From: Peptococcaceae bacterium
GTDB taxonomy: Bacteria; Bacillota; Dehalobacteriia; UBA4068; UBA4997
Assembly (NCBI GenBank): GCA_022797295.1
Contig: JAAWKH010000003.1
Span: 25,794 to 89,793 of the forward strand
DNA length: 64,000 nucleotides
Direction: 5' to 3'
Shown here piece after piece: positions 8,272 through 19,874 of the stretch. How positions within the stretch are numbered: the stretch's first letter is position 1; every line of letters starts with the position of its first letter. Below the pieces are notes generated by a model. That model saw only the letters and a program-made list of their open reading frames with translations, was not told the DNA's origin and searched no databases. Made by a program: the position numbers and the translations under genes.

Positions 8272-8305
8272 AGCGCTACCGTTGGGGGAGAATAACGGTA
8301 GCGCT
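8272..8305 (-). terminator. Terminator of the ECF sigma/anti-sigma operon
   Basis: A 12-base perfect stem, AGCGCTACCGTT with AACGGTAGCGCT, lies 16 bases beyond the stop of the anti-sigma-like gene. The T-tract is weak. Confidence 0.7.
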
Positions 8306-8320
8306 CTAAATTAGCAGAAG

Positions 8321-9538
8321 CTAGATAAGTTCAGCGATATACAAGGCATCTTGGCCCTGATTTGTCGCCAAAAAGATGATTGTCTGGTTATCTGCGCTCC
8401 AGCAGACGTCTTTAACGCTTAAATCAGTAATCTGATAAATGCGCTTTTCCAGCGGATAGCTCATAAAGAGCTGGCCATCTGCGTTGGTGAACAGTAACTT
8501 GGAAGCGTCAGGCGACCACGCCAACAGATTGCCGCCCATTTCCTCATCGGAGATGTTGTAAACCTCGCCTTCAGACAAGGAAATCCAAATACCATCGTGG
8601 CTGTTTTGAGCCATAATAGTGCCATCTGGTGAAGCCACCAATTCAGTGGGTTGGCATTTGGCAGTGGTGGGGGAAAGCAAAGCGCTAAGCTCAGCCGGTT
8701 CCATATCACTGCGCGAGGTTACCAAAGTAACCTCTGGCGAGTTGGCTTCTGTCAAGTTCGCCCGCCAGCTGTAAACGTTATCCGCATCAGCGGTGTAGAA
8801 GCTGGCAGCCGTGCCGCGCCCGTTGATAGCAGGGCTGTAAATCTGGCTGCTTGGCACTTCAGCCAACAAACGAACGGACAAGGTACCTTGCGCGTCGGTG
8901 CCGTAAGCAGCTTGCGGCAAAATTAACTCGCCGTTGCCGGTTTCATCAGCCGGCGGCTCCAATTCCGCTTGGGTTGGCTCAACAGCTACAGGGTCAACAT
9001 TTGTCGGTGTGGTTTGCTGGGTCTTTGGCGTTTCATTGAGCGTTCTGGTTTGCACCGGCGGCTCAGTTTGCACTGGCTCAGCTGGTTTGGCTGGTTCAGG
9101 TTGGTTTGCAACAGCATTTTGGTCAGATTGCTGCTGGCCTGGATTAAATTCTTCTGAATTTAGCTCAGGGCGCTGCGGGCCGACTGGCTCATGCTGCCGC
9201 ACAATCTCTGCCGTTTGCAATCCTGGCACAAAAGGCCGGGCTTGCGGTTCGTCGGAGCCTGCCGGCAGGCCAAAGGCTGCCCAAAACAACACCAGGCTGG
9301 CGGCAATGGTGCCCAGGCCCGGCCAAAAACTGGGGCCAAAGCGCCGAGCTTGCCGGTTGCCGGTTTTGGAAAAGGGAACAACCTGCGGGGCTGCTGCTTT
9401 TTGCTGTTTCTCCTGGGCCACAGCTGCCATCACGCGGCTGGAAAAATCTGCTGGAGGCTGAATGGCAGTTAGGCTTTGCCGCAGCAGCATTTCAAATTCT
9501 TCATCTGATTGCCAAGGTTTCTGCTTAGCCATTGCCAT
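8321..9538 (-). CDS. Membrane-anchored anti-sigma-like protein with beta-propeller-type C-terminus
   Basis: The 405-residue protein has a short cytoplasmic N-terminus (about 1-70), one membrane helix at about 73-93 (WPGLGTIAASLVLFWAAFGL), a Pro/Gln/Glu-rich extracellular linker (about 95-215) and a C-terminal domain with repeating LAWSPDASKLLFTNADG and VCWSADNQTIIFLATN motifs typical of PD40/WD40-like blades. It sits directly downstream of an ECF sigma gene, the standard place for an anti-sigma factor. No CHCC zinc-binding motif is seen. The ATG at 9532 is an equally plausible start. The signal sensed is unknown. Confidence 0.7.
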   Translation of the reverse strand: MAMAKQKPWQSDEEFEMLLRQSLTAIQPPADFSSRVMAAVAQEKQQKAAAPQVVPFSKTGNRQARRFGPSFWPGLGTIAASLVLFWAAFGLPAGSDEPQARPFVPGLQTAEIVRQHEPVGPQRPELNSEEFNPGQQQSDQNAVANQPEPAKPAEPVQTEPPVQTRTLNETPKTQQTTPTNVDPVAVEPTQAELEPPADETGNGELILPQAAYGTDAQGTLSVRLLAEVPSSQIYSPAINGRGTAASFYTADADNVYSWRANLTEANSPEVTLVTSRSDMEPAELSALLSPTTAKCQPTELVASPDGTIMAQNSHDGIWISLSEGEVYNISDEEMGGNLLAWSPDASKLLFTNADGQLFMSYPLEKRIYQITDLSVKDVCWSADNQTIIFLATNQGQDALYIAELI

Positions 9539-9620
9539 CCATCTCCTTTCCTGTAAATTGGTTAAAACTTAAAATTGAAACTGAAAACAAAACTTAAAAC
9601 TGCCAAAAGTAAAGTGTTGC

Positions 9621-10202
9621 TTAATTTGCTTGCATTAAGCGCAGCAAATTCTTTTGCAGTTGCTTTCTGCCGCGGAAAAGCCTGGTTTCAATGGTGGAAA
9701 CCGGCAAACCGCAAATTTCTGCAATCTGCTGATAGGATAGGTCCTCGATGTAGCGCAGATAAACAACCTCGCGATAATTGTCCGGCAGTTGGGCAATCGC
9801 CTCGTCAATGTTTTGCCTAAGCTCGCGGTTTAGATAATTCTGTTCCGGTTCGGCTGTGGAGGCCGCCTGGGCGGCGTCGGAGCCCTCCGGGGCCAGATAT
9901 TCCTCCGCGTTTTCCACGGGGATAACATTGTGCGGGCGTTTGTTCAAGGTGTTTAGGCAGCTGTTTTGAGCCACCCGATACATCCAGGAGAAGAACTTTT
10001 TTTGCGGGTCGTATCTGTCCAGCATACGGTAAATCCGCAAAAAGGCCTCTTGAGCCAAATCGGCTGCTTCGTCGTAATCGCCGGCCAACCGATAGGCCAT
10101 GCTGAAGATTTGTCGCTCGTAGCGGTGCACCAATTCGGCAAAGGCGTCGTCGTCACCCTGTTGGGCCGCGCGTGCTAAATCTTCATCAAGGAGGTTTTTC
10201 AT
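9621..10202 (-). CDS. ECF-type RNA polymerase sigma factor (SigW-like)
   Basis: I start at the ATG 10200-10202, seven bases after AGGAGG; the upstream ATG at 10208 sits one base from it. The 193-residue protein has region 2 (FAELVHRYERQIFSMAYRLAGD, DLAQEAFLRIYRML, FFSWMYRVAQN) and region 4 (QLPDNYREVVYLRYIEDLSYQQIA, VSTIETRLFRGRKQL). It would direct RNA polymerase to a stress or envelope regulon. The following gene encodes a membrane protein likely to restrain it; the gap of 82 bases fits co-transcription. Confidence 0.92.
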   Translation of the reverse strand: MKNLLDEDLARAAQQGDDDAFAELVHRYERQIFSMAYRLAGDYDEAADLAQEAFLRIYRMLDRYDPQKKFFSWMYRVAQNSCLNTLNKRPHNVIPVENAEEYLAPEGSDAAQAASTAEPEQNYLNRELRQNIDEAIAQLPDNYREVVYLRYIEDLSYQQIAEICGLPVSTIETRLFRGRKQLQKNLLRLMQAN

Positions 10203-10413
10203 AAACATTCCTCCTACGCTATAATTACAGTTTTTTGGCGCAAAAACTTGCGCCCCTGGCTGATAATTTTCAAAAACAATATTGCTTTTAGTATGCCAAA
10301 AAAACGGAGTCTAAACTCTCAACATAATCCACAACATTATAACACAACTTGCCAAATTATACCAGCCTTTGTCCGTTTTTTTTTATAAAAATTCCAAAAC
10401 TTAGCAAAACCCC

Positions 10414-10442
10414 TTGCCAAGGGCGGTTTGGTATGCTATAAT
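10414..10442 (+). promoter_or_regulatory. Promoter of gyrB
   Basis: TTGCCA (10414-10419), 17-base spacer ending in TGC, TATAAT (10437-10442), giving an extended -10 sigma-A promoter. The leader to the GTG start is about 145 bases. The 10203-10592 gap holds no other gene I can support. Confidence 0.85.
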
Positions 10443-10472
10443 ATTCAGATAGACCGGGTTGCGGCAGGCTGA

Positions 10473-12638
<2,166 letters not shown>

Positions 12639-12658
12639 AGCAGGAGGCAAACTGATTA

Positions 12659-15280
12659 ATGAGTGAAAATTATAAAGATGGCAACATCAAACGCAGCGAG
12701 ATTAGCCATGAAATGCGCTCCGCTTATCTGAAATATTCTATGAGCGTAATCGTGGGCCGGGCGCTGCCGGACGTTCGCGACGGCTTAAAGCCGGTGCACC
12801 GCCGCATTTTATATTCGATGTATGAGCAGGGCGTCACCCACGATAAGCCCTACAAAAAATCCGCCCGTTCTGTGGGTGATATTATGGGTAAATATCATCC
12901 GCACGGCGACGCCGCCATTTACGACGCGCTGGTGCGTTTGGCGCAGGATTTCTCTATGCGCTATCCATTTGTGGATGGTCACGGCAACTTTGGCTCTGTG
13001 GACGGCGATAGCCCGGCCCATATGCGTTACACCGAGGCGCGTCTGCAACGCTTTGCCCTGGAGATGATGCGGGATATTGACAAGGAAACCGTGGATTTTG
13101 TGCCCAACTACGACGGTGAGGAAATGGAGCCCACCGTGCTGCCCGCAGTGGTGCCAAATCTGCTGATTAACGGTTCTGCCGGCATTGCGGTGGGTATGGC
13201 CACCAACATTCCTCCCCACAACCTGAACGAGGTGGTGGACGGGATTAACGCCTTGATTGACAATCCCGATATTGAGATTGAGCAGCTAATGCACTACATC
13301 AAGGGGCCGGATTTTCCCACCTACGGCCTGATTTTGGGTCAGCAGGGAATCAAGGACGCTTATTTGACCGGCCGCGGCGCTATTAAAATGCGGGCCAAAA
13401 CCCACGTGGAGGTGACGGCCAAAGGCAAGCAGCGTATTGTGGTGACGGAGCTGCCCTACCAGGTGAACAAGGCCCGCCTAATTGAGCGTATGGCTAATTT
13501 GGTGCGGGAGAAAATCATCGAAGGGATTACTGAAATCCGCGATGAATCCAGCGGCGCGGGCATTCGGGTGGTTATTGAGCTGAAAGCCGACGCAGTGGCG
13601 AAGGTGGTGCTAAACCGCCTTTACAAGCACACCCAAATGCAGGACACCTTTGGCGCGATTATGATTGCCTTGGTGGATAACCAGCCGCAGGTGCTGAACC
13701 TGAAAGAGATTTTGCAGTGCTATGTTAAGCACCAAATGCAGGTGGTGGAACGCCGCTGCCGGTTTGATTTGGCCAAAGCGCAGGAGCGGGCCCACATTTT
13801 GGAGGGCTTAAAAATAGCCCTGGATTATATTGACGAGGTGGTGGCAACCATTCGCAACGCCGCCAACCCGGACGAGGCGCGCACCAAATTGATGGAACGC
13901 TTCGGCCTCTCCTACAAGCAGGCGGCGGCCATTCTGGAAATGCGTTTGCGGGCGCTGACCGGTTTGGAGCACGGCAAAATTGACGCGGAATATGCCGAGT
14001 TGATTAAAACTATTGCTTATCTGGAGCAGGTGCTTTCCAGCGAGCGGATGATGCTGGGCATTATCAAGGAGCAGCTGGTGGAGATTAAAAATAAATTCGG
14101 CGACGAACGCCGCACCACGATTGTGGGCGAGGAGGGCGCGCCGCTGGATGAGGAAGATTTGATTGCCCAGGAGGATATGGTTATTACCATTTCCCACGCC
14201 GGCTACATCAAGCGGCTGAACCTGAACACCTATCGCCAACAGAAGCGCGGCGGCCGTGGGGTGACGGGTATGACAACCCGCGACGAGGACTTTGTGGAGC
14301 AGATGTTTGTGGCCACCACGCACGATTATCTGCTCATCTTCACCAGCCGGGGCCGGGCTTTCCGTTTGAAAGTGCATGAGGTGCCGGAGGTTGGCCGCAC
14401 TGCCCGCGGTTCTGCTCTGGTGAACCTGCTGGCTTTAGACGCTAACGAGAAGCTGCGCACGGTTATTCCTATCACCAGCCTGGATCGTCCCGGTTATCTG
14501 GTGATGGCCACCCGGAACGGCACGGTGAAGCGCACCGAGCTGGCCCAGTTTAAGAGCCGGCAAAACGGATTGGCGGCTATCAGCTTGCAACCAGACGACG
14601 ATTTGATTGCCGTGTTGCTGACCGACGGCGGCTCAGACGTGCTGCTGGCCACCGAGCAGGGTATGGTCTGCCGCTTCAGCGAGGAGGATATGCGCCCGAT
14701 GGGCCGAGCCGCCCGTGGCGTGAAAGGCATTTCCCTGTTGCCCGGCGACCGCGTTGTGGCGATGACCAAGGTGGAGGAAAACAGCCATTTGCTGGTGGTT
14801 TCCAAGCTGGGCTTTGGTAAGCGCACCGCTCTCACCCAGGATAATTACCGGCGCATTGGCCGCGGCGGCAAGGGTGTTTACACCATGCGTTGCAGTGAAA
14901 AAACCGGCCCGCTGGTGACGGCGATGAATGTGCGCGAGGACGATGAGCTAATGCTCATCACCAAGGGCGGCATGGTTATTCGGATTAACAGCGGCGAAGT
15001 TTCCGAGCAAAGCCGGATTACGCAGGGCGTAACCCTGATTAATTTGGAGGGCGACGACGCGGTGATGGATGTGGCCCGCGTTGCCACCAAGGAGGAATCT
15101 GACGCTAAGGAGCAGAGCCAGCAAGCCGGCCTGGAAGTGCGAGACGCTGAGGATGACGCTGCTCATCTGCCAGCCGGCCTGCATGTTAAGGAAGAGGATA
15201 AGCAGGCGTTGGAACAGCAACAGATTGGCGATTTGTTGGCCAGAGCTGAAGCTGACGCGGAAGATTTGGATGAGGAATAG
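12659..15280 (+). CDS. gyrA: DNA gyrase subunit A
   Basis: The 873-residue protein has the winged-helix/tower core with catalytic Tyr124 (HMRYTEARL) and a six-bladed C-terminal domain. The GyrA box reads [10 protein letters not shown], supporting gyrase rather than topoisomerase IV. In the quinolone-determining region, HGDAAIYD puts Ala85 where E. coli has Ser83, while Asp89 (E. coli Asp87) is kept. The C-terminal 70 residues are an acidic, Gln/Glu-rich tail. A GAGCAGGAGGCAA site precedes the ATG. Forms A2B2 with GyrB. Confidence 0.97.
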   Translation: MSENYKDGNIKRSEISHEMRSAYLKYSMSVIVGRALPDVRDGLKPVHRRILYSMYEQGVTHDKPYKKSARSVGDIMGKYHPHGDAAIYDALVRLAQDFSMRYPFVDGHGNFGSVDGDSPAHMRYTEARLQRFALEMMRDIDKETVDFVPNYDGEEMEPTVLPAVVPNLLINGSAGIAVGMATNIPPHNLNEVVDGINALIDNPDIEIEQLMHYIKGPDFPTYGLILGQQGIKDAYLTGRGAIKMRAKTHVEVTAKGKQRIVVTELPYQVNKARLIERMANLVREKIIEGITEIRDESSGAGIRVVIELKADAVAKVVLNRLYKHTQMQDTFGAIMIALVDNQPQVLNLKEILQCYVKHQMQVVERRCRFDLAKAQERAHILEGLKIALDYIDEVVATIRNAANPDEARTKLMERFGLSYKQAAAILEMRLRALTGLEHGKIDAEYAELIKTIAYLEQVLSSERMMLGIIKEQLVEIKNKFGDERRTTIVGEEGAPLDEEDLIAQEDMVITISHAGYIKRLNLNTYRQQKRGGRGVTGMTTRDEDFVEQMFVATTHDYLLIFTSRGRAFRLKVHEVPEVGRTARGSALVNLLALDANEKLRTVIPITSLDRPGYLVMATRNGTVKRTELAQFKSRQNGLAAISLQPDDDLIAVLLTDGGSDVLLATEQGMVCRFSEEDMRPMGRAARGVKGISLLPGDRVVAMTKVEENSHLLVVSKLGFGKRTALTQDNYRRIGRGGKGVYTMRCSEKTGPLVTAMNVREDDELMLITKGGMVIRINSGEVSEQSRITQGVTLINLEGDDAVMDVARVATKEESDAKEQSQQAGLEVRDAEDDAAHLPAGLHVKEEDKQALEQQQIGDLLARAEADAEDLDEE

Positions 15281-15303
15281 ACTTCTGTTTTGATGAAAGT
15301 TCC

Positions 15304-15333
15304 TTGACAAAATTCATTGCAGAGTGCTATAAT
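15304..15333 (+). promoter_or_regulatory. Promoter of antisense RNA A
   Basis: TTGACA (15304-15309), 18-base spacer, TATAAT (15328-15333). It points toward the small-peptide gene at 15455-15544, which is on the other strand. Confidence 0.75.
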
Positions 15334-15339
15334 AATAGC

Positions 15340-15414
15340 AGAATGAAAATAGCAGATTCATTTTATCACAAAAAAAGTAAAACGAAAAACCCCCGGTGCA
15401 AGCGGGGGTTTTTC
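15340..15414 (+). ncRNA. Predicted antisense (antitoxin-like) RNA A
   Basis: Predicted to run from just after the promoter to the hairpin at 15385-15413. It includes TAGCAGATTCATTTTATCAC (15350-15369), an exact copy of plus-strand 15533-15552, where it covers the start codon and ribosome site of the opposing peptide gene. The RNA could therefore base-pair over 20 nt with the peptide mRNA and block its translation. Existence and ends are predictions. Confidence 0.6.
15385..15413. terminator. Strong terminator of locus A
   Basis: AAAAACCCCC and GGGGGTTTTT flank a GGTGCAAGC-type loop; A- and T-runs make it work on both strands. A second hairpin, CTAGGC/GCCTAG, lies at 15428-15449 next to the peptide stop. 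Confidence 0.85.
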
Positions 15415-15454
15415 TATGTTGTTTAATCTAGGCACAACCTGAAGCCTAGGCTGA

Positions 15455-15544
15455 TTATCGCCGCCTGTCGTCCAGCCATTTGCAAATATAATAGGAGATT
15501 ACGTTTGCCAAGACGGTAGTGGCTATAGTAATTAGCAGATTCAT
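15455..15544 (-). CDS. Small hydrophobic peptide A (type I toxin-like)
   Basis: The 29-residue peptide starts MNLLITIATTVLANVISYY and ends with the charged tail KWLDDRRR: one membrane helix plus a polar C-terminus, the layout of Fst/TxpA-type toxins. It has a consensus GGAGGTGAT ribosome site, but CCTC just upstream in the mRNA can pair with GAGG of that site. A candidate promoter, TATAAT at 15588-15583 with a TG extension and poor -35, drives it. Antisense RNA A is fully complementary to the start region. Toxicity is inferred from layout only. Confidence 0.65.
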   Translation of the reverse strand: MNLLITIATTVLANVISYYICKWLDDRRR

Positions 15545-15722
15545 TTTATCACCTCCTATCTGCCGAGGCGATAATTAATTATATTATAGCATAGAATGAC
15601 TGTAAATGAAATAGTTTAGCTAAAAAGGGATTAAAAGGGGCTATTGTTTGGGGGCAGTTGCTTTTTATCTGTAAATTTGTTAAAATATAGGCAAATATAC
15701 AATATAGAAAGGTGATAGTGAG

Positions 15723-16874
15723 ATGAAAAGGTGTTTGCTATGCTTGGTGTTGCTTTTGGTGGGTTGCGGCCTGCTGACTGGCTGCAACGAGGCGGCCGGG
15801 CCGCAGGTTGCAGAGCTGGCTGAACCGCAGGTTTTACAGCTTGATGAGCTGATGGAGCTGCCGGAGCAGTCTTTGTTTTTGGATAGAGCCTATTTTTTGC
15901 CGGGCGGCGATTATTTGCTTTATGGCGATTATGTGCTGCCGGAGGGGCGGCAGGGGTTATTGTTTCGCTTGGCTGCTGGAGCTGAGCTGAACGCAGATAA
16001 TGTGCAGCAGCTTTGCATTTGGCCGGAGCGGGAGTTTTTTGCTGCTGCCGATTGCTTGCAGCCATATTTTTTGGCTCGTTCGGGAATTTGTGTGTTGAGC
16101 AATCAGCAGCAGCATAAATTTTTGCTGTATGATGTGGCAACCGGCGGCACGCAGGAGGCAGCCCTGCCGGCGCGGCTGAATTTAACGGCGGAGGATAAGG
16201 CGCTTTGGTTGGCGGATGGGCAATATCTGTTATTCCGCTTGCAGGTTGATGCTAAGGAGCCGCAACGGGTGAACACGCAAATTAGCCTTTACGATGAGGC
16301 GACCAATCAGGAGCAGGCTTTGGCGGAATTTTCCGGCGGGTTAAGTAGCTGTCTGCCGCCGGATGAGGAGCACGAAAACTGGCTGCTGTTGACTGCCTGG
16401 GGCGATTTGCTGGAGCTGAGCCTGCCGTCAGCGGGTCAGCCGCAGGTGCGGCAGAGAAATTGCCCGGACAAGTGGCCTGCGCCGCAGCCCTGGCTTTATT
16501 ATAATGATATGCAGTGGGTGCGTCAGGCGGACGGGGATTATCTGGCCTTGCAGGTTTGGTGTGAGGACGGCGCATACTATCAGATAGTGGATTTGCAGGG
16601 CGGGGAGATTGGCAACTGTCCTTTTGAAGATGAAAATGGCGGCGGTTTGCTGGCGGCGCAGGGCAGTAGGCTTTACTTCGCTGGCGGCAATGCGCAACCA
16701 GAGGATTACGGCCAGATTTGGGCCTGGGATTTCAGCAGCGACGAGCGAGAGCAGCTTTTTGGCACGGCGGCGGATAATATGTGGGACGTGAACGGTGGCG
16801 CTCTGCGGCCGGATGGCAGGGAATTGTTGCTGTTCAGCCAGGGCAATTTGCTTAGCCTGCCGCTGGCGGAGTGA
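15723..16874 (+). CDS. Lipoprotein with WD40/PD40-like repeats
   Basis: The 383-residue protein begins with a lipoprotein signal (MKRCLLCLVLLLVGCGLLTGC), with the lipobox Cys at about residue 21. The mature part has several strands of the type FLPGGDYLLYGDY, WLADGQYLLF and ALRPDGRELLLFSQG, resembling blades of a beta-propeller. It would sit on the outer face of the membrane. The next gene encodes a clear paralogue and overlaps or abuts it. GAAAGGTGATAGTGAG precedes the start. No specific function is recognised. Confidence 0.75.
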   Translation: MKRCLLCLVLLLVGCGLLTGCNEAAGPQVAELAEPQVLQLDELMELPEQSLFLDRAYFLPGGDYLLYGDYVLPEGRQGLLFRLAAGAELNADNVQQLCIWPEREFFAAADCLQPYFLARSGICVLSNQQQHKFLLYDVATGGTQEAALPARLNLTAEDKALWLADGQYLLFRLQVDAKEPQRVNTQISLYDEATNQEQALAEFSGGLSSCLPPDEEHENWLLLTAWGDLLELSLPSAGQPQVRQRNCPDKWPAPQPWLYYNDMQWVRQADGDYLALQVWCEDGAYYQIVDLQGGEIGNCPFEDENGGGLLAAQGSRLYFAGGNAQPEDYGQIWAWDFSSDEREQLFGTAADNMWDVNGGALRPDGRELLLFSQGNLLSLPLAE

Positions 16875-16879
16875 TTGAG

Positions 16880-18196
16880 ATGAAAAGATTGTTAGCGATG
16901 GCCTTGCTGGTGTTGGCGTTGGTTTGGTTCGACGCAGCATTTATGGAGCACGGGGCATTGGTTTGGCCGCTGCCGCAGCCTAAAGGCGGCGTTTACGCGC
17001 TGGCTTGGGTGAACAACACGGATTGCCTGTTGGTGGCTCAAAACCAGGTGGAGCCGGATGAGCAGCGGCGTAATCAATATACTTATGATTTTTATCTGCA
17101 AAGCGACAATCAGCCGCCGCGTTTGGTTGGTTCCTTGCCGGCAGGAGTTTTTTTGCGTTGGTTGCAGGTTTTGCCGCTTTCTGACGGCCTAATGTTGGAT
17201 TTGCATTGGCGCGATGAGCTTTGGTTTTACGACGAGCGCAGCCAAACGATACAGCGGCAGCCGGACGCTGACCGCCCCCAACCGGAGGAGGGGGAATATA
17301 TGAACGCATTTTGGCTGGCGCACGGGTTGTATTTGCTTAGCGGGGATTTGGCAGGCGGCGGCGTTGGCCTCAGCCTTTACGACAGCCGCACTGGGCAGGA
17401 GCAGCTGCTGGCGGAGTTGCAATTTGAGTGGGAAATTGCTCAGTTTGCGCCGGGCGCTTATCTGGGGCCGCAGGCTGGGCGCGGCCGTTGGCTGGCATTG
17501 AACTGGCTGGGCGAGCTGGTGGAGATTACTTTGCCGGAGCCGGAGGGCGATTTGCCGGCGGAAGCGCGGCTTTGGCAGGCGGCGGAGCAATGGCCGCTGC
17601 CTGAGCCAGACAAAAATTGCTGGTATTGGCATTTTGGGCCGGTGCAGGGTCGGAATGGCGATTGCTGGCTGCTGGAGGTAATCTTGCCAGGCCGCCAAAG
17701 CGCGCTTTATCAGCTGGTGGATTTGCAAAGCGGCGAGCTTCAGGCTAGTTTGGAGTTGCCCTGTACGGAGGCGGAAAATTATAATTTTCTGGATGTTTAT
17801 GGCAGCAAGCTTTACTTTGCCCAATCGCCTGCTTTGGATAGCTTTTGGGGCAACAAAATTTGGGAATATGACTGCCAAACCGGGGAGCGTCAGCTTATCT
17901 GGCAGGATAATTTAACCCGGTGGCGTAATCTGGTGTTTGATGGATATAATATGCCGGATTATATCGGCAGCGGAACGGTTAGCCCAGACGGTAAGGAGCT
18001 GCTGTTCTGCTCTAGTCAGGGTTATGTGCGGCGGCTGGCGCTGGCGAGTTGCGGAAAGGCGGCCGGGCTTGTTAATGTAAGGGTTTTTTACGCAAACAAA
18101 AGAGGAAAGAGCGGCTCAATCCACAGAGTCCGCTCTTTTTCTCTATGCAGTTTTACCTTGCAAAGCTTGCAACACATTCAAGCGCAAACTGTTTGA
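16880..18196 (+). CDS. Exported propeller-like paralogue with abnormal C-terminal extension
   Basis: I prefer the ATG at 16880 (GGAG eight bases upstream) over the GTG at 16871. The N-terminus MKRLLAMALLVLALVWFDAAF is a signal anchor or signal peptide without a lipobox. Alignable motifs with the upstream lipoprotein include YQLVDLQSGEL, YGSKLYFA, WEYDCQTGERQL and VSPDGKELLFCSSQG. The paralogue ends soon after this last motif. This frame instead runs about 40 residues further, straight through a terminator-like hairpin at 18106-18138. A lost stop codon or small frameshift near 18045 is likely. Function unknown. Confidence 0.7.
   Translation: MKRLLAMALLVLALVWFDAAFMEHGALVWPLPQPKGGVYALAWVNNTDCLLVAQNQVEPDEQRRNQYTYDFYLQSDNQPPRLVGSLPAGVFLRWLQVLPLSDGLMLDLHWRDELWFYDERSQTIQRQPDADRPQPEEGEYMNAFWLAHGLYLLSGDLAGGGVGLSLYDSRTGQEQLLAELQFEWEIAQFAPGAYLGPQAGRGRWLALNWLGELVEITLPEPEGDLPAEARLWQAAEQWPLPEPDKNCWYWHFGPVQGRNGDCWLLEVILPGRQSALYQLVDLQSGELQASLELPCTEAENYNFLDVYGSKLYFAQSPALDSFWGNKIWEYDCQTGERQLIWQDNLTRWRNLVFDGYNMPDYIGSGTVSPDGKELLFCSSQGYVRRLALASCGKAAGLVNVRVFYANKRGKSGSIHRVRSFSLCSFTLQSLQHIQAQTV
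18106..18138 (+). terminator. Terminator lying inside the end of the preceding reading frame
   Basis: AAAGAGCGG pairs with CCGCTCTTT, followed by a T-run. It is placed as if the gene upstream should stop before about 18100. Confidence 0.75.
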
Positions 18197-18232
18197 AAAC
18201 TATAAATTAGACGCACAACAAAATATATATAA

Positions 18233-19303
18233 TTATTTTGTTGGAGGAATATATCTTTCAATAATTGCAGATGTATAATTTTGAGGATTCCATTCCGAAG
18301 CCAAGCCAATACTAAGACCTGCATTAGGACCAGAACTTGATAAACCAGCAGACAAAGATGGAACAGCCGTTAGTTTCCTTGTTGCATGTGAGTACGTGCC
18401 TACAGAGGAAAAATTTTTAGGAGATGTATAATCAATAATACCTCCCTTATATTCATAATGTACATTAAAATTATCATATTTAATGCTCAGTCCATCACCA
18501 CCAGACATATCAGTGGGCAATTTAAAAATGCCTGCTACGCCAGATCCATCAGAGAATGGTATTATCCTATTCTCTACAAATTTTGTTCCGCGAATAGTTT
18601 CTTTTTTTACATCACCATCTGTAACTGTTGTCTGATTATAACTCCAAGAGCCATAAATTGTATGAGAATCAAGATTTGTGGATTGTGATGCACAACTAAT
18701 AGAATCATACCCCCTATCTCTAGGCATTGTTTTCCAATGAGCATTCGTACTAAACGTATACATAGTATTTCCTTGATAAGCAGCACCATGATATACATCG
18801 ATATAAGCGGAAATTTCTGTATTGCCAACATACGGGGTAATATCATTATTTAATTGTTCTTGTATTGCCAAAACTGCAGCAACTTCTCTATCCGATACTT
18901 CTTTAGGAATCTGTATTAAAGTATCATCTTCCTCATTAAGTTTATAACAAGCTAAACTTATCGTAGCTTTCTCACTATTTGCAAATGCAAGTATGCTTTC
19001 ATCAGTCCAGAGTTCTAACCCTTCTTCATCCATACCAAGTGCAATTAATAAGGCTTTGGCCTTATCAACATCATCATTTATAATCATTAATTGAGCATCC
19101 GGGTTGACATATGTGCGAACAATAGTAAAATTCTCATCAACCTTTTCCTGAATATCAAAGGAATAGCCGTTTACTTCTACTGTCGTGTTCTCCAAAGGCT
19201 CATTTGTCACTTCGTCCGCAGCAAACGTCGGCACTGCCATTACCATGCACAGGCACAGGCACAGCGCTAAAAACAATGTAGGAATACAAACATCTTTTTT
19301 CAT
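18233..19303 (-). CDS. Secreted protein of unknown function
   Basis: The 356-residue protein has a signal peptide (hydrophobic run LFLALCLCLCMVMAVPTFAA, cleavage near residue 28). The mature part has no family I recognise. It includes a stretch with GNTMYTFSTNAHW, an SHTIYGSWSYNQTTVTDGD beta-rich region and a Ser/Gly-rich C-terminus (PSLSAGLSSSGPNAGLSIGLASEW). AGAAAGGAAAAA precedes the ATG. It lies downstream of another small secreted protein and an ECF sigma/DUF4367 pair on the same strand, and its base composition is more AT-rich than the gyrase region, suggesting a separate acquisition. Confidence 0.6.
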   Translation of the reverse strand: MKKDVCIPTLFLALCLCLCMVMAVPTFAADEVTNEPLENTTVEVNGYSFDIQEKVDENFTIVRTYVNPDAQLMIINDDVDKAKALLIALGMDEEGLELWTDESILAFANSEKATISLACYKLNEEDDTLIQIPKEVSDREVAAVLAIQEQLNNDITPYVGNTEISAYIDVYHGAAYQGNTMYTFSTNAHWKTMPRDRGYDSISCASQSTNLDSHTIYGSWSYNQTTVTDGDVKKETIRGTKFVENRIIPFSDGSGVAGIFKLPTDMSGGDGLSIKYDNFNVHYEYKGGIIDYTSPKNFSSVGTYSHATRKLTAVPSLSAGLSSSGPNAGLSIGLASEWNPQNYTSAIIERYIPPTK

Positions 19304-19387
19304 AATTATTTTTCCTTTCTTACAATAAAATATTAAATTTTCTTAAAACAAAATTAAATTAGTCCAACGGAATCACCCCTTTCAAAT

Positions 19388-19406
19388 TTTCCCCCAAATG
19401 GGGAAA
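19388..19406 (-). terminator. Small GC hairpin between two secreted-protein genes
   Basis: TTTCCCC/GGGGAAA around AAAT follows the stop of the 19427-19825 gene. On the minus strand it is followed by ATTTG only, so it may be a partial terminator or processing hairpin. Confidence 0.4.
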
Positions 19407-19426
19407 GCTCACCCAACTTAACAAAA

Positions 19427-19825
19427 TCACTTATTGTCGTAGGCATAAACGGTGATATTATCCGTGCCGCCGCTGCCATTAACAACCACATCACATTTAA
19501 TGCGATAGCTGCCGCTATCGCTGGCCGAACCGGTTGCCGAAAAACGCAATTTTCCGGTGCCGGTCTGATTAGTCCAGCTTTGCTGCGTTGTATAGTTTCC
19601 CCGGCTATTCTGTTTTTGTAGGGAAATATTAGCTGTAATCTTATCGGAACTACTAGCGGGGTCCACATTCAAAGTACAGTAAGCATTGTTGCCACTAATA
19701 ACTAAATTAGGTACGCACTTTGCATTGGAATTCCAAAACGGCATAATCTCACTGGCCACAGCCACTGAGCTAAAAGCCATTGCCAAACAAAGCAGCAGAA
19801 CGAAAAGAAATCTTTTGTTTCGCAT
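19427..19825 (-). CDS. Small secreted beta-rich protein
   Basis: I choose the ATG at 19823-19825, which follows GGAGGTGAAAAA; the ATG six codons earlier includes the ribosome site itself. The 132-residue product has a signal peptide (RFLFVLLLCLAMAFSSVAVAS) and a mature domain of about 105 residues with alternating hydrophobic strands, two Cys and a terminal DNITVYAYDNK. Similar small exported proteins of Clostridia lie next to ECF sigma genes, but I know no assigned function. It is probably a target of the adjacent sigma factor. Confidence 0.6.
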   Translation of the reverse strand: MRNKRFLFVLLLCLAMAFSSVAVASEIMPFWNSNAKCVPNLVISGNNAYCTLNVDPASSSDKITANISLQKQNSRGNYTTQQSWTNQTGTGKLRFSATGSASDSGSYRIKCDVVVNGSGGTDNITVYAYDNK

Positions 19826-19874
19826 TTTTTCACCTCCCCTCATTTTTTGGTAAAATCCTTTTGGATTTCACCCT

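Larger units (their letters stand above)
15350..15552. repeat. 20-nt direct repeat linking antisense RNA A to its target
   Basis: Copies at 15350-15369 and 15533-15552 are identical over 20 nt (TAGCAGATTCATTTTATCAC). The first lies in the antisense RNA, the second in the translation start region of the peptide gene. The arrangement recalls the DRa/DRb repeats of the plasmid pAD1 par (fst) locus. Confidence 0.85.
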
